Positions 1 through 8,278 of a stretch of DNA of 30,640 nucleotides are shown here, one piece after another. The DNA is from Patescibacteria group bacterium (GTDB taxonomy: Bacteria; Patescibacteriota; Microgenomatia; UBA12405; JAHJSD01), in NCBI GenBank assembly GCA_018830585.1, contig JAHJSD010000029.1, positions 1 through 30,640 of the forward strand, given 5' to 3'. Every line of letters starts with the position of its first letter. Position 1 is the first letter of the stretch. The notes beneath the pieces are model-generated. The model was given only the letters and a program-made list of their open reading frames with translations. It was not told where the DNA came from and did not search any database. Position numbers and translations under genes: made by a program.

Positions 1-810
1 GAAGAAACCAGGAAAAATATAGTTCAGGTTCACGTATCGTTTCCAGCACCCGATCCTCTGCCTACTATCAGAGAGCGGTCAGAAAACGACCCTAAAAAAA
101 TATTATTGCTAAGGGACTTTAGCGTGGACTGTCCAATTAACTACCAAAAGCTTGCCGCTGAGATTTTAGACGAATACCCCAATCTTCCACAAACAGTTAC
201 CATCGAAGCTTCCGACGGCATTGCCCATACCATCAATCCCCGACGTCTTCTTCACCGTCTTGTCAGACACGGGACATCGGGGGCAGGCGCACACGAATAT
301 AGTGTGGATAGATCCTTTGACCCTAAAGGAGAAATTCGTTTAAAAATAACAAGGAGGGTTGTAGATAGGATTATCGCTCTTAGTATTCAGGAGGCAGAAA
401 TGGGCGAAACTCCGCCCGATCATGTCCGCATTCTTGCCGACGAAGGTTTTCAAGACATAAATCAACAACAAGTTTTACGCCAATTATTTGAAGTTACCCT
501 TAGGAATTTATCTTCCCCTTGCACGGCACCCTACAGAGTAGGAAGAGAATTGGGAAGTATTGTTAACTGGGTATTTGAAGGCTGCAAGGCATATCTGGAC
601 GATGCCGGCCTTTCCTATCATTTCAAGTCAGCCCAAGGAAAAATGTCTTATGTCGTTCCGGAGGAATTCCTTGAAACAATAGTGGTGGCAAGGCAAGATA
701 TAAATTTACTCTTAATGTATGAAATTGTCCCTGAAGATGTCTGCCGACTGGCCAAAAAATACGGCATCGAAATATCGCCGGAACCAGATAAGGAAAGAGT
801 CGTTGCCTGA
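1..810 (+). CDS. Hypothetical protein, 5' end outside the window
   Basis: The frame is open from base 1 to a TGA stop at 808-810, so the gene enters from the left and only its last 269 codons are seen. A TTG at 106 could be mistaken for the start, but the 35 codons before it are open and protein-like, so I treat the gene as 5'-partial. The visible part is soluble, with no membrane segment or signal peptide, and mixes charged helical stretches (around KITRRVVDRIIALSIQEAE) with an acidic C-terminus. I recognise no catalytic motif or family. It runs towards the minus-strand exonuclease-like gene, with about 96 bp between their 3' ends. Certain as an ORF, unknown as a function. Confidence 0.75.
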   Translation, partial: EETRKNIVQVHVSFPAPDPLPTIRERSENDPKKILLLRDFSVDCPINYQKLAAEILDEYPNLPQTVTIEASDGIAHTINPRRLLHRLVRHGTSGAGAHEYSVDRSFDPKGEIRLKITRRVVDRIIALSIQEAEMGETPPDHVRILADEGFQDINQQQVLRQLFEVTLRNLSSPCTAPYRVGRELGSIVNWVFEGCKAYLDDAGLSYHFKSAQGKMSYVVPEEFLETIVVARQDINLLLMYEIVPEDVCRLAKKYGIEISPEPDKERVVA

Positions 811-906
811 AAGTGGCAAAACATTGGTCATTAAAACCTTTTCATGGCAGAAAATTTTTCCCTTTTTTGGTCAATAATGATTAAGGCGTGGAAATATTGG
901 TAAATT

Positions 907-1365
907 TTAAAATCTTTCGGCAGGCTTCGCTCGAAATTTGGCCGGCTCTTCCAATCGGCCATTGCGCCAATAATCCACCGCCGACACGCCAGAACCCGTC
1001 TTTCCCAAACCTAAAGTAGCTCTGGCAATCGAGTCCAAAGAAAGCCTATGATTCAAAACTTTTTCCACCTCTTTTAAAATATCCAAAACCGGAATCTGGG
1101 ACAAATCCCCTGGGTAATAGGCCGCCAAGGCGCGGTTGTCGAAATCAATGATGTTAAAACCGATCAACCGGTCGGCCATTTCTAAAGTCGGCCAAAGATC
1201 AGGTAAATTTTCCTCAAAAAAGCCGCGGTAATTCTCTTGGCCTGTTAGATCCCCGTTAGACAACTCAATCATCCCTAAGTAGGAAACACCTAACTTGGCC
1301 GGATCCCGATCTTCTATTTCAGAAAACAGCTTTTTGGTCTCAACATCTAAAACAATCTCAGTCAT
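907..1365 (-). pseudogene. RNase H-like (DEDD) 3'-5' exonuclease, C-terminally truncated
   Basis: The 152-residue product begins with a strand carrying the DxE pair of DEDD-family exonucleases (D7 and E9 in VLDVETK). A second motif region follows around residues 67-78 (LIGFNIIDFDNR, likely D74 or D76). The order DxE, GFN..DF, YYPGDL, LDIL, then a Gly-rich loop ending in YWRNG matches small RNase H-like proteins common in CPR genomes. In those proteins the YWRNG segment is followed by a YC..DD-V helix with the last acidic residue. Here the frame ends 19 residues after YWRNG in an unrelated Lys/Arg/Pro tail, and no such helix is seen. The protein is therefore probably inactive. A promoter sits directly upstream, so it may still be expressed. 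Family call moderate, truncation clear. Confidence 0.6.
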
Positions 1366-1374
1366 AGGGATTCC

Positions 1375-1404
1375 ATTTTAGCCCAAATTCAAGTTGAAAA
1401 TCAA
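1375..1404 (-). promoter_or_regulatory. Promoter of the exonuclease-like gene
   Basis: On the minus strand a -35 TTGATT (1399-1404) and a -10 TAAAAT (1375-1380) are separated by 18 bp. The -10 ends 9 bp before the ATG at 1365, so the transcript would have almost no leader. A plus-strand TTGAAA-N18-TATAAT at 1394-1423 overlaps it divergently, but I find no convincing gene for that one. Confidence 0.5.
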
Positions 1405-1569
1405 GCTTGGTTTCGGTTATAATAGTTACTATGGGAGAAAAACAGGAAAAATGGGGCGCGAGCTGCAGAAATCTAGTAGGTCAAACCAGGCTGGCACAGA
1501 TGGGAGGCTCTCTTAGGCCAGGAGGCGGCGCTGTCTGTCTGGAAGCAGGAAAATCTTGTTCGCGCTGCC

Positions 1570-2132
1570 CTAAAGGTCAACGGGTAACAGCGCTAAGGGT
1601 TTGAGGCGGTTATATTCGGGCAGAGGTAAGGCCAGAAGGTTAGAGTAACAATAATCTTTCGACACACTCGTGGACTTACCGGGATAGCTGGGAAAGTAAA
1701 ACCCATTGAAGAAGAGGATCAAGGGAGGTAAATAATGAAAAAGCTCTTTTGTCTTTGCCAAAAGGTCGAAAAATACTACCACGACACTTCCTTTTGAAAG
1801 ACAAAGAGAAAGAAGCTTATGGGTAATTTAATGTTGGTTTTTTGACTTATACATCTTTTTCCAGCCGACCCATAATTTTTAAAATCAGTGTGTGATTTAA
1901 CTCTGGAAAAGGTGAAATACGGTTTAAGTAAACTAAAATTAACAAAGTCTTTCCAGGTCGAAGGCAGGATCTTCTTACGAGTGAAAGTCTTTCTACAAAC
2001 AGGACACCAATATCTGATCTTTTTGTTTTCGGTTAAGCAGTACTTTTGACGGTTGCCACCACAGACAGGAAAACCGATAATATTACGAGAAGGGGTGCTT
2101 CTTTTTTCATCTGAAAATTGTAACCTAAACTT
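1570..2132 (-). pseudogene. Decayed transposase with N-terminal zinc ribbon
   Basis: On the minus strand, 1776-2132 is an open frame of 118 codons without a normal start. It contains a zinc-ribbon-like segment: FPVCGG, then about 18 residues later YWCPVCRKTFTRKK. The first ribbon cysteine appears replaced by Phe. A second frame (1570-1782) continues with LFFNGFYFP and a leucine-rich EYNRLKPLALLP segment. These recall the (I/V)DGTYF strand and following region of IS1249/IS256-like transposases, with the catalytic Asp replaced. The frame change, missing start and lost key residues point to a decaying insertion sequence. I see no terminal repeats or target duplications. The family is inferred from memory of motif patterns. 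Confidence 0.45.
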
Positions 2133-2188
2133 TTAGCCAAATCTATGGGCAGAACTATTCAAAAAACCAACACTTTTTTACTCTTAAG

Positions 2189-2206
2189 CCGAGAAAGATA
2201 TCTTTC
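2189..2206. repeat. Palindrome in the gap after rpsA
   Basis: A self-complementary AGAAAGATATCTTTCT lies 25-40 bases beyond the rpsA stop. It is followed by an AGCCTTTAGCCTTTAGC word that recurs in variant form beside the tmRNA gene (around 14237-14255). It has no strong U-run, so I do not call it a terminator. Confidence 0.35.
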
Positions 2207-2230
2207 TGCCTTCAGCCTTTAGCCTTTAGC

Positions 2231-3325
2231 TTATTTATAAATCGGGATTTTCTTGCCCGTCATCACCAAGCCCAAGCTCAGCCTGCGGCTGTCAATGTCC
2301 AGAGATTCCACGTAGCAATTAATCTTTCGACCAATCTCTAATTTTGCCTCAGGAGGAATTTTGCTGATATGGACCAAGCCTTCTATTCCCGGCTCCAAAC
2401 GGACCAAAGCGCCAAAACTGGCCAACCTGACTATTTCACCCTTGAAATGCTTATCAACCGGATATCTTTTGGCAATTCCCTCCCACGGATCTTTAGTCAG
2501 TCTTTTGACCGAAAATTGGAGTCTGCCCTCTTCTTTATTGATCAGAACAACCTTGACACCGTCACCAGTCTTGTAAATACCGGGTAGGTTATCCACTTTT
2601 TCCCAAGATATCTCGGAAATATGCACCAGACCATCAAGCAGTTTCTGATCAACTTTTATTTGGACAAAGAGCCCAAAAGGCTCGACTCTGACAATTTTGG
2701 CCTTAAACTCCTTCCCTTCTTTAATCGCTTCTATTAGCTTTTGCTCCTCTTCTACTGTTTCCGGTTCGCTAACCAACCGCTCGCTGAAAACCAGTCGGTT
2801 TTTTTCCCTATCGACCTCCAAAACCTGAACCTTTATTTTCCTGCCAACCATCTGGTTCGGATCCTGATTATATTTACTGCCTATCTGAGAACCGGGGATA
2901 AAACCTAAAAGACCAAACGGAGCGATAACTACTAAGCCGCCATGACTTTCCTCCCTGCCGGAAACCTCGATTTCCTCTTTTGTTTTTATTTTTTCCTCGA
3001 AAAACCACCAGGCGGAATTTGCCGCTGCTTTTCTTAGAGAAAGCAAGGTCTGACCTCTTTCGTTTTCGGGAACTCTCACCTGAACCTCAACCTGATCTCC
3101 CAATTTAAGCTGGGAGACAAAGTCTGCCACCCGAGCTAATTCCCGCCCGGCAACAATCCCCTCGTTTTTAAAACCAATATCTATGTACAGGGTACTGCCT
3201 TTTTTTTCGGCAATTGTTCCGGTAAGAAATTCTCCTCTCTTTAGACCATGAAGTTTTTCCCCTGATTGAGCCAAGAGCTCATCCATCGTCTGAGGTTCTT
3301 TATCTTTCTTTGTTTTTTTTGGCAT
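2231..3325 (-). CDS. rpsA: 30S ribosomal protein S1
   Basis: The 364-residue protein has four consecutive S1 (OB-fold) domains: about residues 33-100 (FLTGTIAEKKGSTLYIDIG), 115-185 (GREESHGGLVVIAPFGLLG), 202-280 (GKEFKAKIVRVEPFGLFVQ) and 290-358 (GEIVRLASFGALVRLE). The last two show the classic GLVHISEI/GLVHISKI signature. S1 binds mRNA and helps place it on the 30S subunit. E. coli S1 has six domains; four is common in other bacteria. The start is the ATG of MPKKTKK. An AAGGAG lies about 14 bases upstream, somewhat far, and closer to an out-of-frame ATG. The gene is downstream of the 23S terminator and may have its own promoter or rely on read-through. Confidence 0.92.
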   Translation of the reverse strand: MPKKTKKDKEPQTMDELLAQSGEKLHGLKRGEFLTGTIAEKKGSTLYIDIGFKNEGIVAGRELARVADFVSQLKLGDQVEVQVRVPENERGQTLLSLRKAAANSAWWFFEEKIKTKEEIEVSGREESHGGLVVIAPFGLLGFIPGSQIGSKYNQDPNQMVGRKIKVQVLEVDREKNRLVFSERLVSEPETVEEEQKLIEAIKEGKEFKAKIVRVEPFGLFVQIKVDQKLLDGLVHISEISWEKVDNLPGIYKTGDGVKVVLINKEEGRLQFSVKRLTKDPWEGIAKRYPVDKHFKGEIVRLASFGALVRLEPGIEGLVHISKIPPEAKLEIGRKINCYVESLDIDSRRLSLGLVMTGKKIPIYK

Positions 3326-3364
3326 ATTTTGTTCATATTCTCCTTTCTTAATTTATTATTCCGC

Positions 3365-3403
3365 AAAAAGGACCCTGTCATTACTATTTTCAAAACAGGA
3401 TCC
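3365..3403 (-). terminator. Intrinsic terminator after 23S rRNA
   Basis: On the minus strand GGATCCTGT (3395-3403) pairs with ACAGGGTCC (3370-3378) over 9 bp with one G-U, a 16-base loop and a TTTTT run. It lies 17 bases after the precursor stem, so the 23S transcript ends here with no room for a 5S gene. Confidence 0.8.
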
Positions 3404-3419
3404 AAATTACTACACCACT

Positions 3420-3449
3420 CTTAATTTCAAATTTAAGTTGCCAACCGGG
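3420..3449 (-). other. 23S precursor processing stem, 3' strand
   Basis: These 30 bases are complementary to 8696-8725: 28 Watson-Crick pairs and 2 positions that become G-U in RNA. Such a duplex brings the ends of pre-23S rRNA together for RNase III. A small GCCTA/TAGGC hairpin sits between this strand and the mature 3' end. Confidence 0.85.
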
Positions 3450-3570
3450 CACGCCTAAAAATAGGCTTTTAATGAAAAAGTTTAGTTCGGTCGATAAATA
3501 CGGGTTGGCTTAAATCGTTACCGATCTTCCACCTCCCGCTTTTTCCCAGTAGTCTACTGGGGACCTCTCG

Positions 3571-3773
3571 CCTCATGCAGAGCACGAGAAAATCCATTTA
3601 AAAATTTTCAATTTAACAATTTTCAATTTCCAACAAAGTCACAATAATTAAATTTTCAAACAGAAGAATTTCAAGTATCTTTTTGTAAATTAATGCATTG
3701 AAAATTCATTTGAAAATTGAGAATCGAAAATTAGAAAATTAAATTAATGAATTTCCTTGTGCTATGCACAAGG
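3571..3773 (-). repeat. 23S intervening sequence IVS-a (helix 98 region)
   Basis: This 203-nt AT-rich insertion lies near the 23S 3' end, where E. coli has the variable helix 98. Its minus-strand 5' end CCTTGTGCATAGCACAAGG and 3' end CTCGTGCTCTGCATGAGG can pair with each other through G-U wobbles. Each is also a hairpin by itself (7-8 bp stem, 3-base loop). The interior is a patchwork of AATTTTCAA-type words. It is almost identical to IVS-b in the same gene. Confidence 0.85.
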
Positions 3774-3972
3774 CAACGATTCCTTATCTTGGGATGGGCT
3801 TCCCGCTTGAGATGCTTTCAGCGGTTATCCTTTGGGAACGTAGCTACCCTGCGATGCTCCTGACGAAACAACAGGCACACCAGAGGTTCCCCCAACCAGG
3901 TCCTCTCGTACTATGGTCAGCTTCCCTCAAGAATCGTACGGTAACGGCGGATATGGTCCGAACTGTCTCACG

Positions 3973-4708
3973 CGTGATATTCCAATTTTACAATTGGCAC
4001 AGACTATGCCTTCACCCCAACTTATCGTCGGGGGCTGACGTATTAGCCTATCTATGATTTTCCCCATCAGGGAAAGATTAGGCTCCCTCTTGGGTCTCCA
4101 AGAGAAGTCGTTACGGGGACAAAAGGTTGTGTTTCTTAAAATAGTTTAAGACTTGTTTAGAAGTTCTTTTTCTCTTTTTGGAGTAATTAAGCTGGCCAAA
4201 TTTATCGACTTTTTCAGCCAGCTTTAGAAACAATTTTGGTTGGTATTTTCTTCCACTCCCCGGAGCTTCGTTGATAACCTCCAAAGCTAAAATTGCCTGC
4301 TCTTTTTTTAACCTCACAAAAGGCAAGAGCAAGATTAAAGCTTTCCTCACCGCCTCAAAGCCAACAACAGTATATTCAGTAATACCGTCATTGCGATCTC
4401 GAACATAACCAAAACCAAATTGCTTCTTTAACCAGAAAAGGAAATTCTTATATTCCGTTTTCTGATAGAAAACGATGCTGGCTCTAATCTGATAACCGAG
4501 AAGATAATCATCTCTCTTTATCAGTTGAAGCATAATACATCCATCTCCATCTAAAAAACCGGCGATATAAGCCCTATCTATTTCTTTCATTCAACCTTTG
4601 TCTTCCCTCGGCGTTGCCCTCGGAATTGTTCGGAAATTCCGGTCGGGGTTCACCGATATGAGTCAGATTTATTATACCGCATTACTGCGGTAGAACGCAA
4701 TGTAACTT
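3973..4708 (-). mobile_element. Group I intron at 23S site L2593
   Basis: The exons join as CAGAACGT|CGTGAGACAG, the conserved sequence around E. coli U2593. The 5' exon ends in U and the 736-nt intron ends in G, as group I splicing needs. P1 is visible: exon AGAACGU pairs with intron GCGUUCU over 7 bp with a U-G at the splice site. CCCGTAACGACT and GAAGGCATAGTCTG fit the two strands of P7 and the usual S-type sequence near the 3' end. The intron carries a LAGLIDADG endonuclease gene (4111-4590). L2593 is the site of the Chlamydomonas chloroplast intron that encodes I-CreI. Confidence 0.9.
4111..4590 (-). CDS. LAGLIDADG homing endonuclease, I-CreI type
   Basis: The 159-residue protein has one LAGLIDADG motif (IAGFLDGDG, residues 9-17), so it should act as a homodimer like I-CreI (163 residues). 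D16 matches the metal-binding Asp20 of I-CreI. Other I-CreI-like features follow in the same order: VFYQKTEYKNFLFWL, GFGYVRDR, the LLPFVRLKKEQA segment, and the C-terminal FGQLNYSKKRKRTSK region corresponding to ALNDSKTRKTT. The host intron sits in the same 23S position as the I-CreI intron, so it probably cuts intron-less 23S genes at that site and drives homing. No frameshift is seen, so it looks recently functional. Confidence 0.93.
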   Translation of the reverse strand: MKEIDRAYIAGFLDGDGCIMLQLIKRDDYLLGYQIRASIVFYQKTEYKNFLFWLKKQFGFGYVRDRNDGITEYTVVGFEAVRKALILLLPFVRLKKEQAILALEVINEAPGSGRKYQPKLFLKLAEKVDKFGQLNYSKKRKRTSKQVLNYFKKHNLLSP

Positions 4709-4801
4709 ACGTTCTGAACCCAACTAACGCAGCGCTTTAATGGGCGAACAGACCAACCCTTGGCCCCTTCTTCAGGGCCAGGATGCGCCAAGTCGACATC
4801 G

Positions 4802-5167
4802 CATTTTCCCCATTGTTTCCAATAAGTTTAGACTATCTCTTCATCCCGACGGAATGTCTGGATGCTGGCGTATGATAAGTGCCATGATTTTTTCCCGCTC
4901 AAATTAACGAGAAAAGGCAACCTATCTCTTCCCCAAAAACTGTCAGGGGAATCAGTCGTTACGGGGTTAAACAAGTAGTCTTAATTCTGTTTCATTGGGC
5001 TAAACAGCCAGCAACGATTGATTTTCGACTATCCGTTAAACTTCCCACGGGATTGCCCTTTGATAAAAATTCTAATTTAAAAATTAGAACCTCAAGAGGG
5101 TTCCCCCGTTATTAGCCAGTATTTATACAGCACCCTAATATTACTACTAGGGGACCCCGATATATTG
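4802..5167 (-). mobile_element. ORF-less group I intron at 23S site L2500
   Basis: Exons rejoin as GCGACCT|CGATGTCGAC, the peptidyl-transferase segment around E. coli U2500. The 366-nt intron follows an exon U and ends in G. P1 is formed by exon GACCU and intron GGGUC with U-G at the splice site. The intron repeats the CCCCGTAACGACT block of the L2593 intron and has GAAGAGATAGTCT as the S-type element, so the two ribozymes look related. There is no reading frame of useful size. Only 93 nt of exon separate the two introns. Confidence 0.88.
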
Positions 5168-5299
5168 AGGTCGCGATCCGGGCCGTCAATATGGACTATC
5201 GGGCCCGACCACGCTGTTATCCCCGGGGTAACTTTTACCCGTTAAGCCCCTCGCCATTCCACAAGGCAAGGAGGATCACTAAGACCTGCTTTCACACCT

Positions 5300-5375
5300 C
5301 CCGCCCAAACTTTCTTGCGAAAGAATGTTGGCGGGTCGTCTCCTTTTAATACAAAATTGCATTAAAATTCAACGA
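5300..5375 (-). repeat. Helix expansion in 23S (IVS-g, about 75 nt)
   Basis: Where E. coli has a short CGAGCAGGUGCG loop before GAAAGCAGG, this gene has about 75 extra bases folding as two hairpins. One is CGGGTCG/CGACCCG with an inner TTTTAAT/ATTAAAA. The other is CCCGCC/GGCGGG around the palindrome CTTTCTTGCGAAAG, which also occurs in the 23S leader (8667-8683). It lacks the end structure of the other IVSs. Boundaries are approximate. Confidence 0.6.
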
Positions 5376-5586
5376 GCTCGACCCGTCGGTCTCGCAGTCA
5401 AATTGGCTTATGCCTTTACGCTTACAGTCCGATTTCCATCCGGACTAAGCCAACCTTTGTGCGTCCGCGTTACTTTTTAGCAGACGGCTGCCCCAGCCAA
5501 ACTAACAACCAGACACTGTCCCAAGTTGCGCTTTCAGCAACTGTTAGTTAGAGTCTGCTATCTTGAAGGGTGGTATTCCACTGTCG

Positions 5587-5787
5587 CCTCGCGCACAGCA
5601 TGAGAAAATCCGAATCACCAAGCACGAAATACTAAATCTCGAAGGGCTCCCTTTGGGACAAATCCCAATTTTCAAAATCCTAAAAATTAAACAAATGGTA
5701 TTGTTTAAAATTTAGAAAATTATTATTTTAGATATTGTTTCGAGTTTCGAACTTAGGATTTAGAATTTCCTTGTGCTATGCACAAGG
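5587..5787 (-). repeat. 23S intervening sequence IVS-c replacing the L1-stalk tip
   Basis: The 201-nt insertion sits between GGATAGGTGGGAG and GGAATACCACCC, which flank helices 76-78 in E. coli. Its 5' end is the same CCTTGTGCATAGCACAAGG found in IVS-a and IVS-b, and its 3' end CTCATGCTGTGCGCGAGG is the wobble partner. The interior is unrelated to that of a and b. After the insertion only a short stem remains where the L1-binding helices 77-78 should be. Confidence 0.85.
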
Positions 5788-6040
5788 CTCCCACCTATCC
5801 TCGACAGTCAAAATAACTTTCTCAATGCCAAGTTTCAGTAAAGCTCCACGGGGTCTTTCTGTCCTGCCGTTACAAACCGGCATCTTGACCGGTATTTCAA
5901 TTTCACCGGGTGAAAGGTCGGAGACAGTTGTTCGGTCGTTAAGCCATTCATACGGGTCTGAACTTACCAGACAATGGACTTCGCTACCTTTGGACGGTTA
6001 GAGTTACCGCCGTCGTTCACCGGGGCTTCGGTTCAGAGCG

Positions 6041-6227
6041 CTCATCCTCCGGACGAGAAATTCCAAAATCCCTGCCTGCCCCGTACCGTCTGGTACAGGG
6101 CCTGCCGGCAGGCAGGCAAATCACAAAAACCAAACAACATCCAAGTATCAAAATCTTGATTATTGAACATTGCGATTTGTTTGAAATTTGAAAATTGGAA
6201 ATTGAAAATTCTCGTCCGAAGGACAAG
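6041..6227 (-). repeat. 23S intervening sequence IVS-d (helix 68 tip)
   Basis: The 187-nt insertion interrupts the loop between GAAGGTTAAGGGGAGGGG and GAAGCCCCGGTGAAC. Its minus-strand 5' end CTTGTCCTTCGGACGAG and 3' end CTCGTCCGGAGGATGAG are each palindromic and also pair with each other with G-U wobbles. Inside it lies a copy of the genome-wide CCTGCCGGCAGGCAGG palindrome (about 6100-6118). Confidence 0.83.
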
Positions 6228-7596
6228 ACCCCTCCCCTTAACCTTCCGGCACCGGACAGGCTTCAGCCCCTATACATCCCCTTACGGGTTTGCAGAGACC
6301 TGTGTTTTTGATAAACAGTCGCCGAACAATCTTTAGCTGCGGCCCGACTTGCGTCGGGCAGGGCATCTCCCGAAGTTACGCCCAGCTTTTTTGCCGAGTT
6401 CCTTGACCTCCCTTCTCCCGCTCATCTTAGTTTACTCAACCCGCCTACCTGTTTCGGTTTGCGGTACGGGTCCTGCTATTTCTATTCGCGAAGATTTTCT
6501 CGGCATCCGAAATCAGCTGAATCCTTCGGCTAATGCCAAAGTCTTTCCCAGACTCGCCTTAAAACGGAACGGCGGATTTTCCAACCATTCCTAACTTGTC
6601 TGTCCAACGGAGCAATTTCACTACTCCGCCCAACTTATCCAAATGCGTCCCTCCCCGAATTAAAACGAAATAACAAGAGAGCTGGAATATTAACCAGCTT
6701 TCCATCCACTACGCCCGACATAATGTCGGACCTCATGTTAGGTCCCGCCTAACCCAACGCCGACGAACGTTGCGTTGGAAACCTTAGGCATTCGATGAAC
6801 TGGATTCCCACCAGTTTGCAGTTACTTATGCCGGCATTCACACTCCCATCAGCTCCACTCCGTCTTACAACGAAACTTCACCGCGGATGGGACGCTCCTC
6901 TACCGCCCGACGTTACGTCGGGCCTCCGTCTTCGGTGGCCTGCTTAAGCCCCGTTACATTTTCGGCGCAATCCGCCAATTCCGACGTAAAGTCGGAATCG
7001 ACCAGTGAGCTGTTACGCTTTCTTTAAAGGATGGCTGCTTCTGAGCCAACCTCCTGGCTGTCTTCGACGAATCACTTCCTTTCCCACTTAGCAACCCCCG
7101 ACTAAATTGCAAAGCAATTTTATCGGGGAAGCACTTAGGGACCTTAGACAAGAGTCTGGGTTCTTTCCCTTTCGCCTGACCAGCTTAGCCCGGCCAGACT
7201 GACTGCCCTTTTAAAATTAGGGTATTCGGAGTTTGGTTGGACACCGGGGATTGCTCCCCAAATGCTCATCCAGTAGCTCTACCCCCCTAATCAATCATTG
7301 GACGCTATACCTAAATATATTTCGAGGAGAACCAGCTATCACCGAGTTCGATTGGTATATTACCTCTAACCACAGGTCATCCAAAGGGATTGCAGCCCCT
7401 ACTGGTTCGGGCTTCCGATCGATTTTCATCGATCCTCACCCTGCCCATGGTTAGCTCACTCGGTTTCGGGTCTCCCGGATGCGACTATCAGCCTCATTCA
7501 GACCAGTCGCTTTCGCTTCGCCTCCCCGAGTCAGACTCGGTTAAGCTCGCCGCATACGAGAACTCGCCGGCTCATTTTTCAATAGGCACGAGATCA

Positions 7597-7746
7597 CTCG
7601 CCCGCAGGGCGAGAATTTCCAATTTACAATTTACAAATTTTCAACCAATAGCCAATTTAATAATTTTTCAAATTGAAAATTAAATCATTGGGGAATTTAT
7701 TGAAAATTAATCATTGGTTATTGAAAATTCTTGTCCTACGGACAAG
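7597..7746 (-). repeat. 23S intervening sequence IVS-e (helix 25)
   Basis: The 150-nt insertion lies after AACCTGAAACC...CAAACAG, which corresponds to E. coli helix 25, a place where IVSs are known in Salmonella and other bacteria. The minus-strand ends are CTTGTCCGTAGGACAAG and CTCGCCCTGCGGGCGAG, again hairpins that also pair with each other through wobbles. The interior is AT-rich with repeated ATTGAAAATT words. Confidence 0.85.
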
Positions 7747-8027
7747 CTTTCTCTGTTTGTTAGTAAATGGTTTCAGGTTCTATTTCACTCCCCTCCCGGG
7801 GTTCTTTTCACCTTTCCCTTACGGTACTATGCGCTATCGGTCAACAAGAGTATTTAACCTTGGAGAAATGGTATCTCCGGATTCCCTCAATGTTACTCGA
7901 GGTACTCAGGAACTCTGCGCCGCAGTAGTCAGTTTTAAAATACGGGGCTTTCACCGTCTATGGCTGCCCATTCCAGAGCATTCTTCTAACTTTTCCTGCG
8001 GGGAAATGCAAAGCCCTACAACCCCCA

Positions 8028-8230
8028 CCTCATGCACAGCACGAGAAAATCCATTTAAAAATCTTCAATTTAACAATTTTCAATTTCCAACAAAGTCACA
8101 ATAATTAAATTTTCAAACAGAAGAATTTCAAGTATATTTTTGTAAATTAATGCATTGAAAATTCATTTGAAAATTGAGAATCGAAAATTAGAAAATTAAA
8201 TTAATGAATTTCCTTGTGCTATGCACAAGG
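8028..8230 (-). repeat. 23S intervening sequence IVS-b (domain I, helix 16 region)
   Basis: The 203-nt insertion splits the hairpin between AACCTAAACTTG and GGGGTTGTAGGGC in domain I. It matches IVS-a at 200 of 203 positions, in the same orientation, though the two sit about 4.5 kb apart in one gene. The ends are CCTTGTGCATAGCACAAGG and CTCGTGCTGTGCATGAGG. Confidence 0.87.
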
Positions 8231-8278
8231 CAAGTTTAGGTTCCTCCCTTTTCGCTCACCGCTACTAGGGGAATCAAA

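Noticed and set aside
1431..1604. Plus-strand 57-codon frame after a TTGAAA-N18-TATAAT promoter
   Set aside because: It is antisense to the transposase remnant and has odd composition; promoter match alone is weak evidence.
1425..1760. Possible RNase P RNA or other structured RNA after the plus-strand promoter
   Set aside because: No conserved RNase P core (GAGGAAAGTCC, ACAGAA) could be found.
1735..1797. 20-codon frame with a good GGGAGGT Shine-Dalgarno
   Set aside because: Lies within the decayed transposase on the opposite strand; too short and likely chance.
3404..3474. 5S rRNA next to 23S
   Set aside because: Only 71 bases separate the terminator from the 23S 3' end, and they are explained by the processing stem and a small hairpin.
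3764..4057. Open frames on the plus strand through the 23S gene (also 5735-6001, 6349-6594, 7233-7683, 7673-8104, 8464-8738)
   Set aside because: They are antisense to conserved rRNA exons or IVSs and have no protein-like features.
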